Positions 24,313 through 36,500 of a stretch of DNA of 64,000 bases are shown here, piece by piece. Numbering within the stretch: position 1 is the stretch's first letter; each line of letters begins with the position of its first letter. The position numbers and the translations under genes were made by a program. This DNA is from Ochotona curzoniae (Eukaryota > Chordata > Mammalia > Lagomorpha > Ochotonidae): assembly GCF_017591425.1 (NCBI RefSeq), contig NW_024467121.1:25308707-25372706 (forward strand). The letters are read 5' to 3'. The notes beneath the pieces are model-generated. The model did not search any database. It was given only the letters and a program-made list of their open reading frames with translations, and was not told the origin of the DNA.

Positions 24313-25223
24313 CAGTCACATTTCACTTATTGATGGGGATACTTGCTGAGAAAGGCAATGTTTTACAATGATTTTTAGATTGTGCAAGCCCCATACTTAT
24401 GCAAAGCTTAGTGATACAACTTACTGAGAATCTAGGCAACATGGTAGAACTATGTTGCTGATGCAGGGATGGACAAAACTACATGAGATTAAGTCAAACA
24501 CAAGTGAAATGAAAGAGAATGATGCTATCAAGAGGTATAATGAACAAAAGCCGTGAGGCTGTTGCCAGAAAAACGCATAACATTACCTTAGTCAATTTGT
24601 TTTTGAAATTTTACTTATTTGCATTTTATTTGCAAGCTAGAGAGAGAAAAACAGAGACAATGAACGCTAAACATCTCCTGGCTCACTTCCCAAATGCCCG
24701 AAGCCCAAGCTGGACTGGACTGAAATGAGGAGTCAGGAATTCTACATAGTTTTTCCAGATATGTACAGAGAACTACAGAGTTGTGCATTATCTGCTGCCT
24801 TTTAGAGTGTGTATTGACAGAAAGCTGGATCAGAAGTAGAATAGCTGGAATTTGGACAAGGCACGATGATACAGGATGCAAGCGTCCTTATCAGTGACTT
24901 CACTATTGTATGAAATGCCTGTCCCAGTTGATGGTTTCATAAGTGTAAGTGCACCCTAAAGCAATGATAACAAAGGTAGAATAGTAAGTACATAAACTGA
25001 TAATGTCGTTGTTTATTATCATTATCAATATTGTTGACAGTACGTGATACTGTATTTTTGTGCAATTGGTAGCATAGCAGGCTTGTTTACACATTAACCA
25101 CAAATACCTGAGGGGATGCCACCCTCATGGCAGCTGCGTTTTTAGCACCAGTGCAGTCTAAAGGATCACTGTCATGTAAGTAACCGATTGTTAACCAAAA
25201 ATATCATTATGTAGAGTGCGACT
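24313..25223 (+). mobile_element. Tigger-family (TcMar) DNA transposon, split by a CSINE
   Basis: The left end CAGTCACATTTCACTTATTG, then GGGGATACTTGCTGAGAAAG, resembles a Tigger terminus. The right part, GTTTATTATCATTATCAATA, GCATAGCAGGCTTGTTTACA and the end ATTATGTAGAGTGCGACTA, matches Tigger order closely. Tigger elements are pogo-like cut-and-paste transposons with TA target duplications. This non-autonomous copy lacks transposase coding. The CSINE at 24598-24890 accounts for about 290 bp of its span. Confidence 0.8.
24598..24890 (-). mobile_element. CSINE inserted in the Tigger element
   Basis: On the + strand it runs from TTGAAATTTTACTTATTTGC through AGCTAGAGAGAGAAAAACAG, TGGCTCACTTCCCAAATG and TTGTGCATTATCTGCTGCC to AAGCGTCCTTATC. 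Tigger sequence resumes on either side, so the CSINE is the younger of the two. Confidence 0.78.
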
Positions 25224-26194
25224 AATTTTAGGGTGTGCGTCTGAAAGAAATGTTCTTCATTTGCAGTACTATGATTTGGTTGTTTTAAGTGCTTTTGGCC
25301 TATCTTCATGTTATAAACCTTTTTTTTTTTTTCTCTTGAAATGAAGATTCACAGATGGGCTATTACTTCTTAGACTGAGCCAGCTGGTTGGACCCAGGCT
25401 AAACAATACTTGAATAGAAAGTACTGACAAAAAAGACCGTCTTCTTGATCATTTTTGGTAGAACTATACTAAAAACATTTTAAGGCATCACTGAATATCC
25501 TTTTGCAGAAAAATAGTCATAAAAGTAAATTATATAAGAAAAAATTACTGAAATCCCATAATATATACATTTATTTTTGTTTTTAGTCTGCACTTAATCC
25601 AAATCCTGCATATTTCCTTTCAATAGAAGTTCAGCGTCTTGAGGCTTAAAAAATAGCAGTTTCATGTCTTGACGGGTGGGCACTGCCTGGAACAGTGCCT
25701 TGATCTGACCTCCTGAGGACAATAAGCCCTAACGGCATTATACATAACAAATTAATTTTTCTCCCATGCATTTGGAATGCTGCTAATCCTACCAACCTTG
25801 AAAGAACTGTGAAAATAATCCTTTATGTGAAATTCTGAAGGGCTTGATTCAGGAATAACTCTTGAAAAGGGAAGTTGGCATTGCCTTGTGTTTTTTTTAC
25901 ACAAGTCTGGAGAGAGCATAAGTCTATTTTACTAGTCTTTAGCAAAAACTTTATACCTCTGTTTACTCATTATTGAATATCAGAAATATTTAAGCAGGTT
26001 GTCTGGTGGTCCCAGAGTGGTCTGACTGCCACTCCAGGAATCTTGTTTTCCTTAATCAGAAAGTTTATCATCTTTTTCTTCCTTGCTCACTGCCATAAGA
26101 AAATTAGTCTCCTGCCATTTCCTTACTCAATTCTTCCTCTCTATCCTGAGTCTATCAACAAATTCCCTATCTGTAGCCTTTATGTTGGGTCCTC
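25224..26194. other. Intronic stretch without recognised elements
   Basis: AT-rich DNA with a T14 run near 25319-25332. No family or exon recognised. Confidence 0.5.
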
Positions 26195-26465
26195 ACCAAC
26201 TTTCTTTGTTGGAATTCTGAACCCCATGGGGATAATGTTAGGAGGTGAGGACTTCAGGAAATTATTAGTTTAGAAGAGGTGATGAAGGGGGGGCTGCTGG
26301 GATGGGAATCGTTTACGAAAGATTCCTAGAGAACTCTCTTAGCCCTCTTTTTGTCTTTCCTATGAGGAAACAGAAAGAAAGTGCTTTCTGTGAAATGGGA
26401 ATATTTAAGCACCTTGTTCATGGTATTCTGTTACATCAACTGAAAGGGAGTAGGATGTTACCTAA
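26195..26465 (+). mobile_element. MLT1-type MaLR LTR
   Basis: The order of landmarks is clear: GTTGGAATTCTGAACCCCAT, GATAATGTTAGGAGGTGAGG, TAGAAGAGGTGATGAAGG, CTGCTGGGATGGGAATCG, TAGCCCTCTTTTTGTC, CCTATGAGGAAACAGAAAGA, and near the end GGTATTCTGTTACATCAACT. The overlapping 120-residue + strand frame comes from this LTR and is not a gene. Confidence 0.82.
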
Positions 26466-27126
26466 TGGTGATACTACTCAGAAAACTCGCTCTCCTCTTT
26501 ATAGCTCGATTAAAGGGAACAACAGGATGATACAAGAACTCAAGAACCAGGTTCTTGTCATCTTACCTCTTTGTTGCTTTACCACTCAGTTCTTCATTTT
26601 TCTGAAATCAAGATTCCACTCCTTTTCAAAAGGTTCTACGGGTGGTATTTGGCACAGGCTTTAAGGTGCTGCTTTGGACCCTCCTTGATTTCAGGTTTCT
26701 GCCACTGCAGAGCCAATGAAACAGAGGATATTAGTGCAGGTATTTTTGCCCTTGCCACCCAGTGAGGCGACCTGGATGGAGTCCTAGGCTTCTGGCTTTG
26801 GCATAGCCTAACCGTAGTTGTTGTGATAACTTGGGGAGAGAATGAGTAGGCCTGAACTTTAGTGTATCTTCTATTACTGTTTTGTTCCTTGGATTGTCCT
26901 CAAAATATGTAGACAGTGTTGTTTGAAAGACTTTTTAGAGACCTTGATGGGAGAAATAGATTACCCATTAAGAATCTGTTTCTAACAGCAGAAATAGTGA
27001 ATATATGTTTTAGATGTCTTACTGAATATCATTTTACATTTTTATTTGGTTATTGAACCTGCTCCCCATCTCCTTCCTGCCCAAAAGTACAGTTTAAGTA
27101 GGTTTTTAAAACAGTTGTTGTAAAGA
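26466..27126. other. Intronic stretch without recognised elements
   Basis: Nothing recognised. Short frames on the + strand run out of the neighbouring LTR. Confidence 0.5.
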
Positions 27127-27395
27127 AAATTTGTTCATTTTTACTATTTGAGAAGCAGAGTAATTTCAGAGAGAGAAAACCAACTGGGCTGGTTAAAGCC
27201 AGAAGCTGAGTCTTCTCAAGTCTTTTGCCTGGATCACAGGAAGGGAGATCTTGGGCATCACCTGCTGCCTCCTGGACACCTGATCAGAAACTTGATCCGA
27301 AATGTTGAGAAATCAGGGCTTGAACTAGGCTCTCTGATGTTGAAAACTGTCACCCCATGGAATGTTTTCATCTTTTGTACCACGACGCCTGTTCC
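27127..27395 (-). mobile_element. CSINE, old and shortened
   Basis: Diagnostic pieces on the + strand are TTGAGAAGCAGAGTAATTTC, AAAGCCAGAAGCTGAG, TTGGGCATCACCTGCTGCCT and AGGGCTTGAACTAGGCTCTC. The element is diverged and internally deleted. Confidence 0.6.
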
Positions 27396-30109
27396 TGAGA
27401 TATTTTTTAAATGCACACTAGATAAATGGAGTGACTAAAATCAATTTAAAATTTCACTGTTGGTCTTGATACTTAAAAATGAATGTTCAACTTCAATGTG
27501 ATGTATTAATAATATTCTTAGTTCAGATACAAGTGTATGACTAGTTGTTTTGGTGAACATGAGGGGATTTTATGGCTTGTATGTTACTGGTGGTGATAAA
27601 CACAAAATTATAAATTGAATAGAATTTACACTTGAATTAAATAATGAACATGAAGTCTCTTAAGTACTATCTTCTCTTTGTGGCCATTTTGGGCTTTGTC
27701 TTTCATAAATGCATCTGAGTACTTTTGAAACTATTTAGAGTTTCTGCAATCAGGCTGCATAGTGATACCTCCAATTCATCTGACAAGTCTGACATAAGCT
27801 TTTCCTAATGATCTCAAAAACAGTTCTTAGATAACACTGACCATTCTCAGCAGATGATCTAAAGGTTTTAAAAGTATACTAGAAGAGTTTGAAAATTCAG
27901 TTATCTCTGAGAGCATGAGTTCCCAGAAGGTAATCGCAAATCTCTGCCAAAGGGAGAAACCTAAGTGAAAGTGAATGATTGATATAGAAGGGGCACATGA
28001 AGGGCAACGTCACAGGAAAGTGTAGGAAGCACCAGTTTTGAAAATTCTCAGGAAATAAATGTGCATCCTGTGGGATGTTTAGATTCATGAGGGTGGAGGG
28101 TTCTTCAGCAAGTACGATATCATATGAATCATAGAACATTGCAATGACAGAGCTTTCTTCTGCCTGTGGTTGAGTTTGATGTTTTCCATCAGTTTATGGG
28201 GTGCTCAGTTTAACAGAGATGCTCTTGGAGCACAGTGTCTGGTCATTCCTGTTCTCTTGTTTTCAGTGTAGGAGTGAGAAGGTACTAAGCATGTGTACTA
28301 CTCCTTTGCTCATTTTCATCCTGGAAAAGTACCAAGGGCTTGGAGGGAGGGAGAGTGTGTATTTCAGAGTTATCTAGATGGTGCATGAAGCCCAGTGGTC
28401 AGTATTTTCTTTATAGATATTCAGGCAGGACAGGCAATTGTAGAAGGAAGTTTGAGAAAATAATTTAGTTAGCATCAGATTTTCAGTTTATGAATACCAT
28501 CAATATGATAAACAAGATGTAAGTCACTAAATTTGGAAATTTCATAATGTCTTGAAGAAGCCAAGTATTAAATAATTAAAACTATGTTTGAATTCAGGTA
28601 GCAGGTAATTCACATACATAATTTATTACCTAAAGAACTGAGAAACTTAAGTATCTTCGAAAAGTTTTGTATGAATTTAAACAGTAAAGACCAATGGCTT
28701 TAAAGAGCACCCGTGATTCGAATTAAGGCACCAACACGTTAGAGTGATTCTTGTTCTCCGAAGCTGTCAGGTACTGTGGAGGCAGGATGAGGTTCTGTTC
28801 TTTGTAGGGGATGGCCACTTTGGCCTTGACATCTTTTATTGGTCTTTCTTGCCAGAATCTCAGAGGAATCAGTGTGTGTTTTATAGGAGAAAAGGGGCTC
28901 TATCTCTTTTCTCTCATTCAAATCTGTAGCTGCCTGCAGATATTTTGTTTCCCAAATACTCAAAAGAAGATATTGATTTATCAATGCAAAGCAGGATGGA
29001 CTGCTGAATTTTGAGTTGATTCCAGAAGCTAAGATAAGGCAAAAAAAAAAAATCATCTGAAATCATCTGCATCATCAGTAACAAAATGTACAGGAGAGGC
29101 CATTCCTGTATCAAGAATTCTGGTCTCTCCTCTCAGTGGAGAATTGATGATAAGACTATTGATTCTGTCATCTAGGGTCAGGAGATGTGATGGATAAAGT
29201 AAATAAGCCTTTTTTAAAAAAGAATGTAAACAATGCAGTCTGCTAGTTCTGAATTTAAAAGATAACAACAAAAGGATAAGTTCTTCATAACCCAGTTTGG
29301 TTGTTGAAATTGAGTGGCAATTGCATAGAATATTTGCACTTTAACAAGCCATTGGAGATGTTTGAGCATAAAATTTGTGACAACAGATGTTTGAATAAAG
29401 GACCTAAGATTTAATATTGAAATCTCATTAAGATGATAATTATTAAATAATCCAAATAGAAAAAAGTTTATAATTATAAAAATAATAATTCCCATGGTAA
29501 AACAAAACAAAATGCACAGTGGTGTGCAAATAAAAATAGGAATCTGTGTTTTAGACTGAGAAATTGATTAAGGATCATGACAGCATTCATAATCTGAGAA
29601 TGATGTACATGTGCGTAAATGATTTTCATAAATCATATAAAGCGAAGTGATAGTGAATATCAAAAAGGAATTACAAATGAAGACCTGAAGGAATTCCAGA
29701 CCTGATAAGAGTTTTACATTTAGAATGAGTGAGAAAGAGAATAGGAAAGAATTCAGTGAGGAAATAAAATTTGCAGGGACCCTAGCAGTATAATTGGAGT
29801 TCCATAGGCATAGATAGAAAAAGGAAGGGCCTAACTGGCATCAGAAGAGTAAGGTATGACAAAGTGAGACCAGGAGCAATTTTCAAATATGTTGGGAGTA
29901 CAGAATACAATTAGAAGTAGCAAGTTACTTATGACTGCTGAGGAGGGTGGTGAGACCACCACCCCAGAGGAACTGGAGGAAGCAGAAACAATGCCCTGAA
30001 AGCAGATAGCTTGGACTTCCTTTGTATCTTGCTTGCAATACATCAAGTATCCCATTTTAATGGTGGCGTTTTGTCCAGTGTTTAATGCATGACACAGGAG
30101 CCTGCCAGC
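27396..30109. other. Intronic stretch without recognised elements (2.7 kb)
   Basis: This is the longest unassigned block in the left intron. A 105-residue minus-strand frame (28739-29056) includes a polar, protein-like stretch, KTHTDSSEILARKTNKRC, but I cannot match it to a family and frames also run on the opposite strand. AT-rich DNA fills the rest. Parts of 29680-29880 could be a decayed L2. Confidence 0.45.
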
Positions 30110-30360
30110 TACCTCTGTGTCTGTGTTTGTTTCCTGTTTCCTGTGCTAGCTGCCTGGTAATGTTCACCCAGGGAGACAGGAGATGTTGGCTGAAATATTT
30201 GAGTCTCTGTCACTCATGTAGAAGGCTGGAGTGGTTTCTGGAATCCTGGCTTCTTCCTGGCTTGTCTCTGGCTGTGGAAATTTGGGGAATTAATGAGCAG
30301 ATAGGAATTTTATTTCTACTCGTCTGTCTTTATCTCTCTTTCAAATAAATAAAAAAAATT
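30110..30360 (+). mobile_element. CSINE, older copy, 5' part lost
   Basis: Recognisable from GTGCTAGCTGCCTGGTAATG through GGCTGGAGTGGTTTCTGG, CTGGCTGTGGAAATTTGGGG and GAGCAGATAGGAATTTTATT to the tail TCTTTCAAATAAATAAAAAA. It forms an inverted pair with the next CSINE. Confidence 0.75.
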
Positions 30361-30475
30361 AGTGCCACAATACTTGGCAATACATTCCTTTTTTCATGCC
30401 AGTTGAAATTGGGATTCTTTCATTTGCATCCAAATAATCCTTTCAAACACAATTTCTAAATTTATCAATTAATTG

Positions 30476-30793
30476 TTTTAAAGATTTATCTATTTTTATG
30501 TGAAGGGCATATTTTACAGAGGGAGAAGAATGCGTCTTCCATTTGCTGGTTCACTTCTCAAATGGCTGCAAAAGCTGGAACTGAGCTGAATCAAAGCCAG
30601 GAGCCAAGAGCTTCTTCCCTTGTCTCCCATGTGGGTGCAGAGACCCAAAGACTTGGGCCATTCTCTGCTGCCTTCCCAGGTTATAAGCAGGGAGCTAGAT
30701 CAAAAGTGGAGCAGTTGGAACTTGAACTGGCACCCATATGGGATGTTGACACTGCAGGCAGAGGATTAGCCTGTTATGTCACCACATTTACTT
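30476..30793 (-). mobile_element. CSINE, near full length
   Basis: From TTTTAAAGATTTATCTATTT through GCTGGTTCACTTCTCAAATG, TCTCCCATGTGGGTGCAGAG and ACTTGGGCCATTCTCTGCTG to GGCACCCATATGGGATGTTG and the head. The 77-residue + strand frame across it is an artefact. Confidence 0.94.
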
Positions 30794-32562
30794 AGACATT
30801 ATACTACTTCAGATTGATGAAGTGCTTTATTTGAAAAATAATAAAATAGCATCCACAATTCAAGTGTCTATTTACATTTTATTTCTTTAAGATGACAAAA
30901 AGATAAAATCTAGGATTTCAGATTAATTTTTTAACAAATTATGCTCAAGATGAGCTAGGATACATTTATTTCTTCAAATTTACTACTTTAGATTTTGAAT
31001 TATAATTGTTCAGGAAAATGGCAGCTTTTTCATTTGGAAAGATTAATTAATTGTGCATTCCTTCTGATTGCGATCAACAGTAACATTAGGGAAATCACAT
31101 GAATCAGAAACTGCTATAGTTGAATTATTGCAGTGGGAAAGTGTTTGTGGTATACATTTTAATCTCATTATTTTAATTTCGTTTTCATTAGAGAATGCCT
31201 CTGTGTTCTCTGCTGAATTCATAAGCACAAATATTTTTTTTTTCCTCAGAAAGACCTCCTAAATAAACAAGGATTATAGATGGGTTCCAATTACATGCTA
31301 CCTACCACCAACTAAAAGCCCAAGGAGTCCAGGAAACACTTTTAGTGACTATTCTCCCATTTGCATAGTTAGTGCTTAAAATGATGGTGCACACCAGTTA
31401 GAAGTATGTACATAAAGGAAAAGCTTATTTTGCATGCTCACTTCTTCCCTCATTCCTGTGTCCAAACACCTGTGTTTAGTGATGAATTACAATGAAAAGT
31501 TGAGAAAATTGCTTTGAAATTTTGATGGATTCATTTATTTTGTTTAGAACTCCTGAGTGCAGAATACTTCAGTTTGGCTTCTGTGCTTTTCCTACCAACC
31601 GGGTGTCTGTGTAAAGCTACTGGCTTAATGAAATCAATAGCAATGATATTGTGGTCAAGTTCTGGCGAATAACGCTCAAACTAAATTTAATTTAAGTCCA
31701 ATCGTTGTTTAGAACATTAGAGAACTAGAAAGGTTTCCAGGCAGTAATCTAGTTTTTGTCAGTATGTGGGAGCCCTGTCTGGTGGGTCCCTCTTGAATAA
31801 TTAGCAACTCTCTTCAAAGATGTGCCTGTATAACATATCCTCCCTTTCATTGCTCCAAGTGTTCTGGCGGAAACTGTTTAACCTGAACAGTGTTGGAAAT
31901 ACATCTCAGCAACTGAAGTGACATCTAAACCAATTAAAAAAAAAAAAACTAAAAGGCTACTTGTGAATTCCTGGAAAAAGAGCCCTGTGTAGGAGGAGTT
32001 CAATAGTGCCTTTCATCTTGAGAGTTTGCACATGATGGCCAGCTGCAGTAGCACATCTGGCAGCAGGAGGACAGCCTTATAAACAGTTGTTGATTTACTT
32101 GTGAACGGAAGGAAGAAATTCCTCTAATAGATCAACTGCAGAATTCCTGCATTTAGTGGAAGAGAAAGGACAGCAATATGTTAGCCTTCTGTCCCACTGT
32201 GCCAGACCGGTAACTTTTTCTACCAAATATGAGTGTTTCAAACATTTCAAGACCAAATTTTAATTTAACTTTCGCTTTTGCTTTAAGTCTTGGGAAAAAA
32301 AAAATTTCATTTTTATCTAAAACATAAATTTAGAAATCCTCCCTTCATATAGAAAAAAGGAGTCATCATTATAGGCCAGGTAATTTGTTTAGGAACAATA
32401 CAAAGATGAGTGAGGTAAGATTTATTTTCTAGAGATCATGTCTAAGGGAAAAGGAATGCCTATATTACAAAGTCAAGTGAAAGTGTTTCATGATACAGGT
32501 ATAAGCTGTTTGAGCCTTTGATATTCTCAAAGCTACATTTTGTGAGATAGTTGTTTTACTTT
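30794..32562. other. Repeat-free intronic stretch (1.8 kb)
   Basis: No repeat family recognised. There are poly(A) runs near 31939-31950 and an AT-rich left half. The section 31560-32200 is richer in mixed sequence and free of repeats, so it is a candidate for non-coding conservation, which needs alignment to other mammals. Confidence 0.45.
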
Positions 32563-32868
32563 TAAATTTCAAAAATGTAGTTTATTTATTTGAAGGCAGA
32601 TGGAAGGTGGAAGGAAAGAAAGAGAATATCCATCTTTGAGTGAATGATTAAGCGCCTGAATGCTGGGAATGGGCCAGGTTGAATGTAGCAGTCATGAGCT
32701 TGCTGTGAGTCTCCCACATGGGTGACAGCGGCTCTGTCTGAGCCATCTCATACTGCCTCCTAAGATGTGCTTTAGCAAAAGGCTGGGATTGGGAGTGAAG
32801 CTGGAACTCAAACCTGGATACTCTGAGGAGGGGTGCCACTGGTCTCAAGAGGCACCTTGATCACATCA
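32563..32868 (-). mobile_element. CSINE, diverged
   Basis: Shows TTATTTATTTGAAGGCAGAT, GTGAGTCTCCCACATGGGTG, TGAGCCATCTCATACTGCCT and GGAACTCAAACCTGGATACT, then the worn head. It lies 87 bp left of another CSINE in the same orientation. Confidence 0.82.
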
Positions 32869-32955
32869 GTTTGACAGATACATCAGCATTATACATATTG
32901 AATTTGTTTTGTATGGAAATAAATAATTAATTTTTTCAAGGGGTATGTAATCCAA

Positions 32956-33265
32956 TATTTTTTAAAGATTTATTTACTTTTATTAAAAATATAAATCAGA
33001 TTTATGGAGAGAAAGAGATCTTCCATCCACTGGTTCACTCCCCAAATGATCCCAAGGCTAGAGCTGAGATGATTTGAAGCCAGAAGCAGGGAGCATCTGG
33101 GTCCCCAAAGCAGGTGCAGGATCCCAAGGCTTTGGGCCATCCTCTTACTTCTTTCCCAGGTCATGAGCAGTGAGCTGGACAGGAAGTGGAACAACCAGCA
33201 CACAAACCAGCACCCGTATGGAATTCCAGGTGAGGCTTTAGCCATGAAGCCATAGCACCAGGCCC
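32956..33265 (-). mobile_element. CSINE, near full length
   Basis: The + strand reads TTTTTTAAAGATTTATTTAC, CACTGGTTCACTCCCCAAAT, TTGGGCCATCCTCTTACTTC, GTCATGAGCAGTGAGCTGGA, then the head CATAGCACCAGGCCC. The 117-residue minus-strand frame derives from it. Confidence 0.94.
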
Positions 33266-33689
33266 AATTATTTGTTCTTTTAAAGAACTTAGGAGGTAAA
33301 TTTATAAGAAAAATATAGGTCAATAATATTTTGTGAAAAGTGGATGCAATCTCATTTCCTTCTTTTAAATATGATTTTTGTTAGTTTATACAATTCTTTC
33401 TTAAATGCACCAACATTCCTCCTGAATGTTGTAATCAAATCTGTATTTCAGGGTCCTAATCTATAAGCCTAAGATATCTTTCTGGAGGCATCTCTGTCTC
33501 CTTAATGCTTAACAATTTATTGATTCTAATGTATTTTTGAAATTTTATCCCAGCAGGCTTTGACAGGTGGGTTGCAAAGGAAGAAAGGCCCATCCTTTTC
33601 TAGTTCAGTGATTAGGGAAAATAAGTGTTGATGGATGATGATGACAGTGATGACTTTCTTATAAACATTTAATCGGCAATGTTTTCACT

Positions 33690-33855
33690 AATCTTCAGTC
33701 CTGATATGATGTGTACTGTTACTTTTTGTTTGTGTTACAGATGAAAAACTGAGTCTTAGAGTGATTCACTTAAACATTTAACTGATAATTAGCATGGCCA
33801 GAATTCAAACTCAGGTCTGGCTAGCCTGAGTGTCTATTCTTAATCATTACTGTTT
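33690..33855 (-). mobile_element. MIR fragment
   Basis: The + strand shows TTACAGATGAAAAACTGAGT, CTTAGAGTGATTCACTTAAA, and AGAATTCAAACTCAGGTCTG, the complement of MIR from its core to the tRNA-like B-box region. Confidence 0.8.
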
Positions 33856-34260
33856 ACACTGAAATTAAAATGTGTTAATGATTAGAAGCAAATATGTTTA
33901 TAAAAGACCCTCTTTAATAAAATCACCTCATGATTTTGTTTCTGGCAAAGAAGTGATGTTTTCGTTTAATGTGGGATTTTACCTGTCTTAGTGCTGAGGG
34001 TTATCTGCAGACTGGAAGAACACTTATGGTTTGTGCCTTTCTAGTTTCTTGTTTTAAAACTGAATAAAGTGAGATTGCCAGAGAGATTTAGAGACCCAGC
34101 GCTTCCACCTGTACTGTACGGAGTCCAGCGCTGTTTCCTCAGCCTTTGATACAGGCTTCTGAATATACGTGAACAGAAACACAATCAGCATCCATATCTG
34201 GGTTTTACTGTGGATTGAACCTTTCTTAGACGCAGATCAAAAATTTTCAGACATTGTTTA
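33856..34260. other. Intronic stretch without recognised elements
   Basis: About 400 bp; nothing recognised. Confidence 0.5.
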
Positions 34261-34362
34261 CTGAATAGATCCACATTGTTTATTCGTATCATTATTCCCT
34301 AAACATAACACTGAAGAGATCCACATTGTTTATTCGTTTCATTATTCCCTAAACATAACACT
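34261..34362. repeat. 50-bp tandem duplication (two copies)
   Basis: Copy one (34261-34310) and copy two (34311-34360) differ at only two positions: CTGAATAGAT versus CTGAAGAGAT, and TTCGTATC versus TTCGTTTC. The unit contains CCACATTGTTTATTCG and CCCTAAACATAACA. No repeat family is recognised in it. Low divergence means the duplication is fairly recent. Confidence 0.97.
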
Positions 34363-34417
34363 AGGCACACAGTACTTAGATATTATAAACCATCTAGGGA
34401 TAATTTAAAGGACATAG

Positions 34418-34665
34418 ACAGGGATGGGTGTCTGTCTTAACAGTTAAGATCCATTTAAGATGTTTGTTTCGTGTATCAGAGAGCTTGCATTGGGTATCTT
34501 GCTCCAGTTCCTGATTCCATGTTTTTTTGTCAGTTTAAGCCCCTCAGATTTGAGTTGTTGTCTTATTTCTTTGCTTAAGCTTGGCAGGATTTACATTTGG
34601 GTATGAAAGACTGGATGGCAAATCTCTCTGAATCTCTGCCTTGTGCAATAAGCAAACAAACAGTT
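34418..34665 (+). mobile_element. CSINE, old, partly deleted
   Basis: The head matches rabbit-like C repeats: GGGATGGGTGTCTGTCTTAA, CAGTTAAGATCCATTTAAGA, then GTATCAGAGAGCTTGCATTG and CTCCAGTTCCTGATTCCATG. The 3' half is reduced to ATGGCAAATCTCTCTGAATC and a short tail. Confidence 0.72.
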
Positions 34666-36171
34666 AAGTAACTATATAGATGAATATATGTGCAAAACAA
34701 ATTGGCAAATACCACAGCTTTCTATATAATGCATTTTGCAGGCAGAGTCCCTGGAACAAATCACTTAGGGATAATGAGGAATAACTGTGTTTTTTTTTTT
34801 TTCCTTTTGGGATAGCTAACGAAGTTTAGTATTTTCATCTGAAATTGTCCTGAAGAGTTTTAATGTCTGTTAAAATTACATTTTAGGATTGTTTATTGCC
34901 TTTGCTGCATGGTTTGCTCTTTTAGGTTATCTGCTTTTTTAGTATTCTTACCTCATTACTCTTGCTGATTGTGGAAAAGTAGATCATTAAACAAATTGAA
35001 GGTATGCATAATGTAGAAATGAATTTTCTGAGTGAATGATTGAATGGGGTTGCTATCAGTAAGATCAGTATGCTCTTATATACAACCGTTGTGATCAGTG
35101 TTATGAAATGGATTGTGTTTTTCCTTGCCATTGCTTATTTTATTGTTGTGTGTTTATTGTTCATCCTAGTCCAGGGAAAGGCTCATGGATCTGTCATATA
35201 TGAGTGAAAGTATAAACAGCTAAATATATATTTCTCTGATTGTTTTCTGTGTAGAACACTGATCCTAACACGCAGAATTCAGATTTTGCTATTTTGGAAT
35301 TGTGGCTTTGAAAACTGGAGGATGTTGAAAAATACAACCATAGAAATCATTGTTATTTTCCTGCCTCCAGTTCAGCTCCATGAAGACCCACTGAACAGGG
35401 AAGTGATGTGACCTCACACAGGAAACGTCTCTAATCGTAGCCAGACATTTTCACTCTGCCCCTAAGCAGGGGTGATAGATGCTACATCTCTGGGTGCTGC
35501 AGTGATCAAAACGGGAGTCAGAGAGGTTTCCATGACTATCTACTCCAGCAGGATTTAAACCATTAAGCAGATAATATGGGGGGCTTAGGAGCTGATACTC
35601 AGCAAGGCAAAGCAGCTTATTCCTCATTTCTGAATTCTGTATCAGGGGAATCCAGGGAAAAGAGAAGTAGAATGAAAGTCAGAAGACTCTATTTCCATGT
35701 TTCTGTACATGGAAACATCTTTGTTCCACAAAGAACAAAGACTGTTTTGTTATTGTTGAGTGTTTTGTTGTTTCTTGTTTTCTGTTTTCTGTTTTCTGTT
35801 TTTTTTTTCTTTTGGAAGACTGTTGTAAAAACACCTTTCTTTCTTACTGGAATTCAGAACTTGAATTCAAGCATAGTCAAGTAGAATGGCACAGAAAAGG
35901 TCACAGAATCATCTTGATGGCTGATCAAGCTCTTATTAAACTGTATTTGTGTCCTCAGGCCCTTGCTCTAAATGCTTCCTAATTAGAATGAGCAATGAAA
36001 TGTTGATCTGTCTTTAAGATATCTATTCCTGCATGTTCAGTTATTTTTCTGATAACATATATTTAAACAGATTACGTAGTTGGAAATCATTCTACTTTCT
36101 ACTTGTTGGATTCTTTATTTTGTGGAGGATTAAGCCTATAATTGTAAAGTAAATTGAAAGGATGTGACTGG
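34666..36171. other. Intronic stretch without recognised elements
   Basis: About 1.5 kb. The only low-complexity feature is a run of TTTTCTG units ending in a T-run at about 35770-35810. A 102-residue + strand frame (35576-35884) crosses that run and is not credible as a gene. Confidence 0.5.
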
Positions 36172-36500
36172 GAATGGTGGAGTGGGATAGGGAAATAAAT
36201 CTTTGCAGACAGTGTGGGCATTCCATACAGACTCCAGTTTGAATTCCAGCTGCTCCACTTCCAATCCGGCTTTCTGCTAATGTCCCGGAAAAGCAGAAGA
36301 GGATGGCCCAAGTCCTTAGGCCTCAGGATTCACATGGAAGACAAGGATGAAACTCTTGAGTGCTGACTTTAGACCAGCCTAGTTCCAGCTTTGTAGCCAT
36401 TTGGGGAATGAATCAGCAGCTGGAAGTTATCCCTTTCTATCTCACTTTCCCTCTTTGTAATGTTGCCTTTCCAGTAAAAATAAATGAATCTTTTTTTAAA
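36172..36500 (+). mobile_element. CSINE, nearest upstream repeat of this class to the exon
   Basis: Landmarks: GAATTCCAGCTGCTCCACTT, AGAGGATGGCCCAAGTCCTT, GTAGCCATTTGGGGAATGAA, AGCAGCTGGAAGTTATCC and the tail CAGTAAAAATAAATGAATCT. It is 1.4 kb upstream of the RGS7 exon, in the sense orientation. Confidence 0.92.

Noticed and set aside
26302..26664. 120-residue + strand open frame
   Set aside because: Its first part is an MLT1-type LTR and the remainder has no recognised features.
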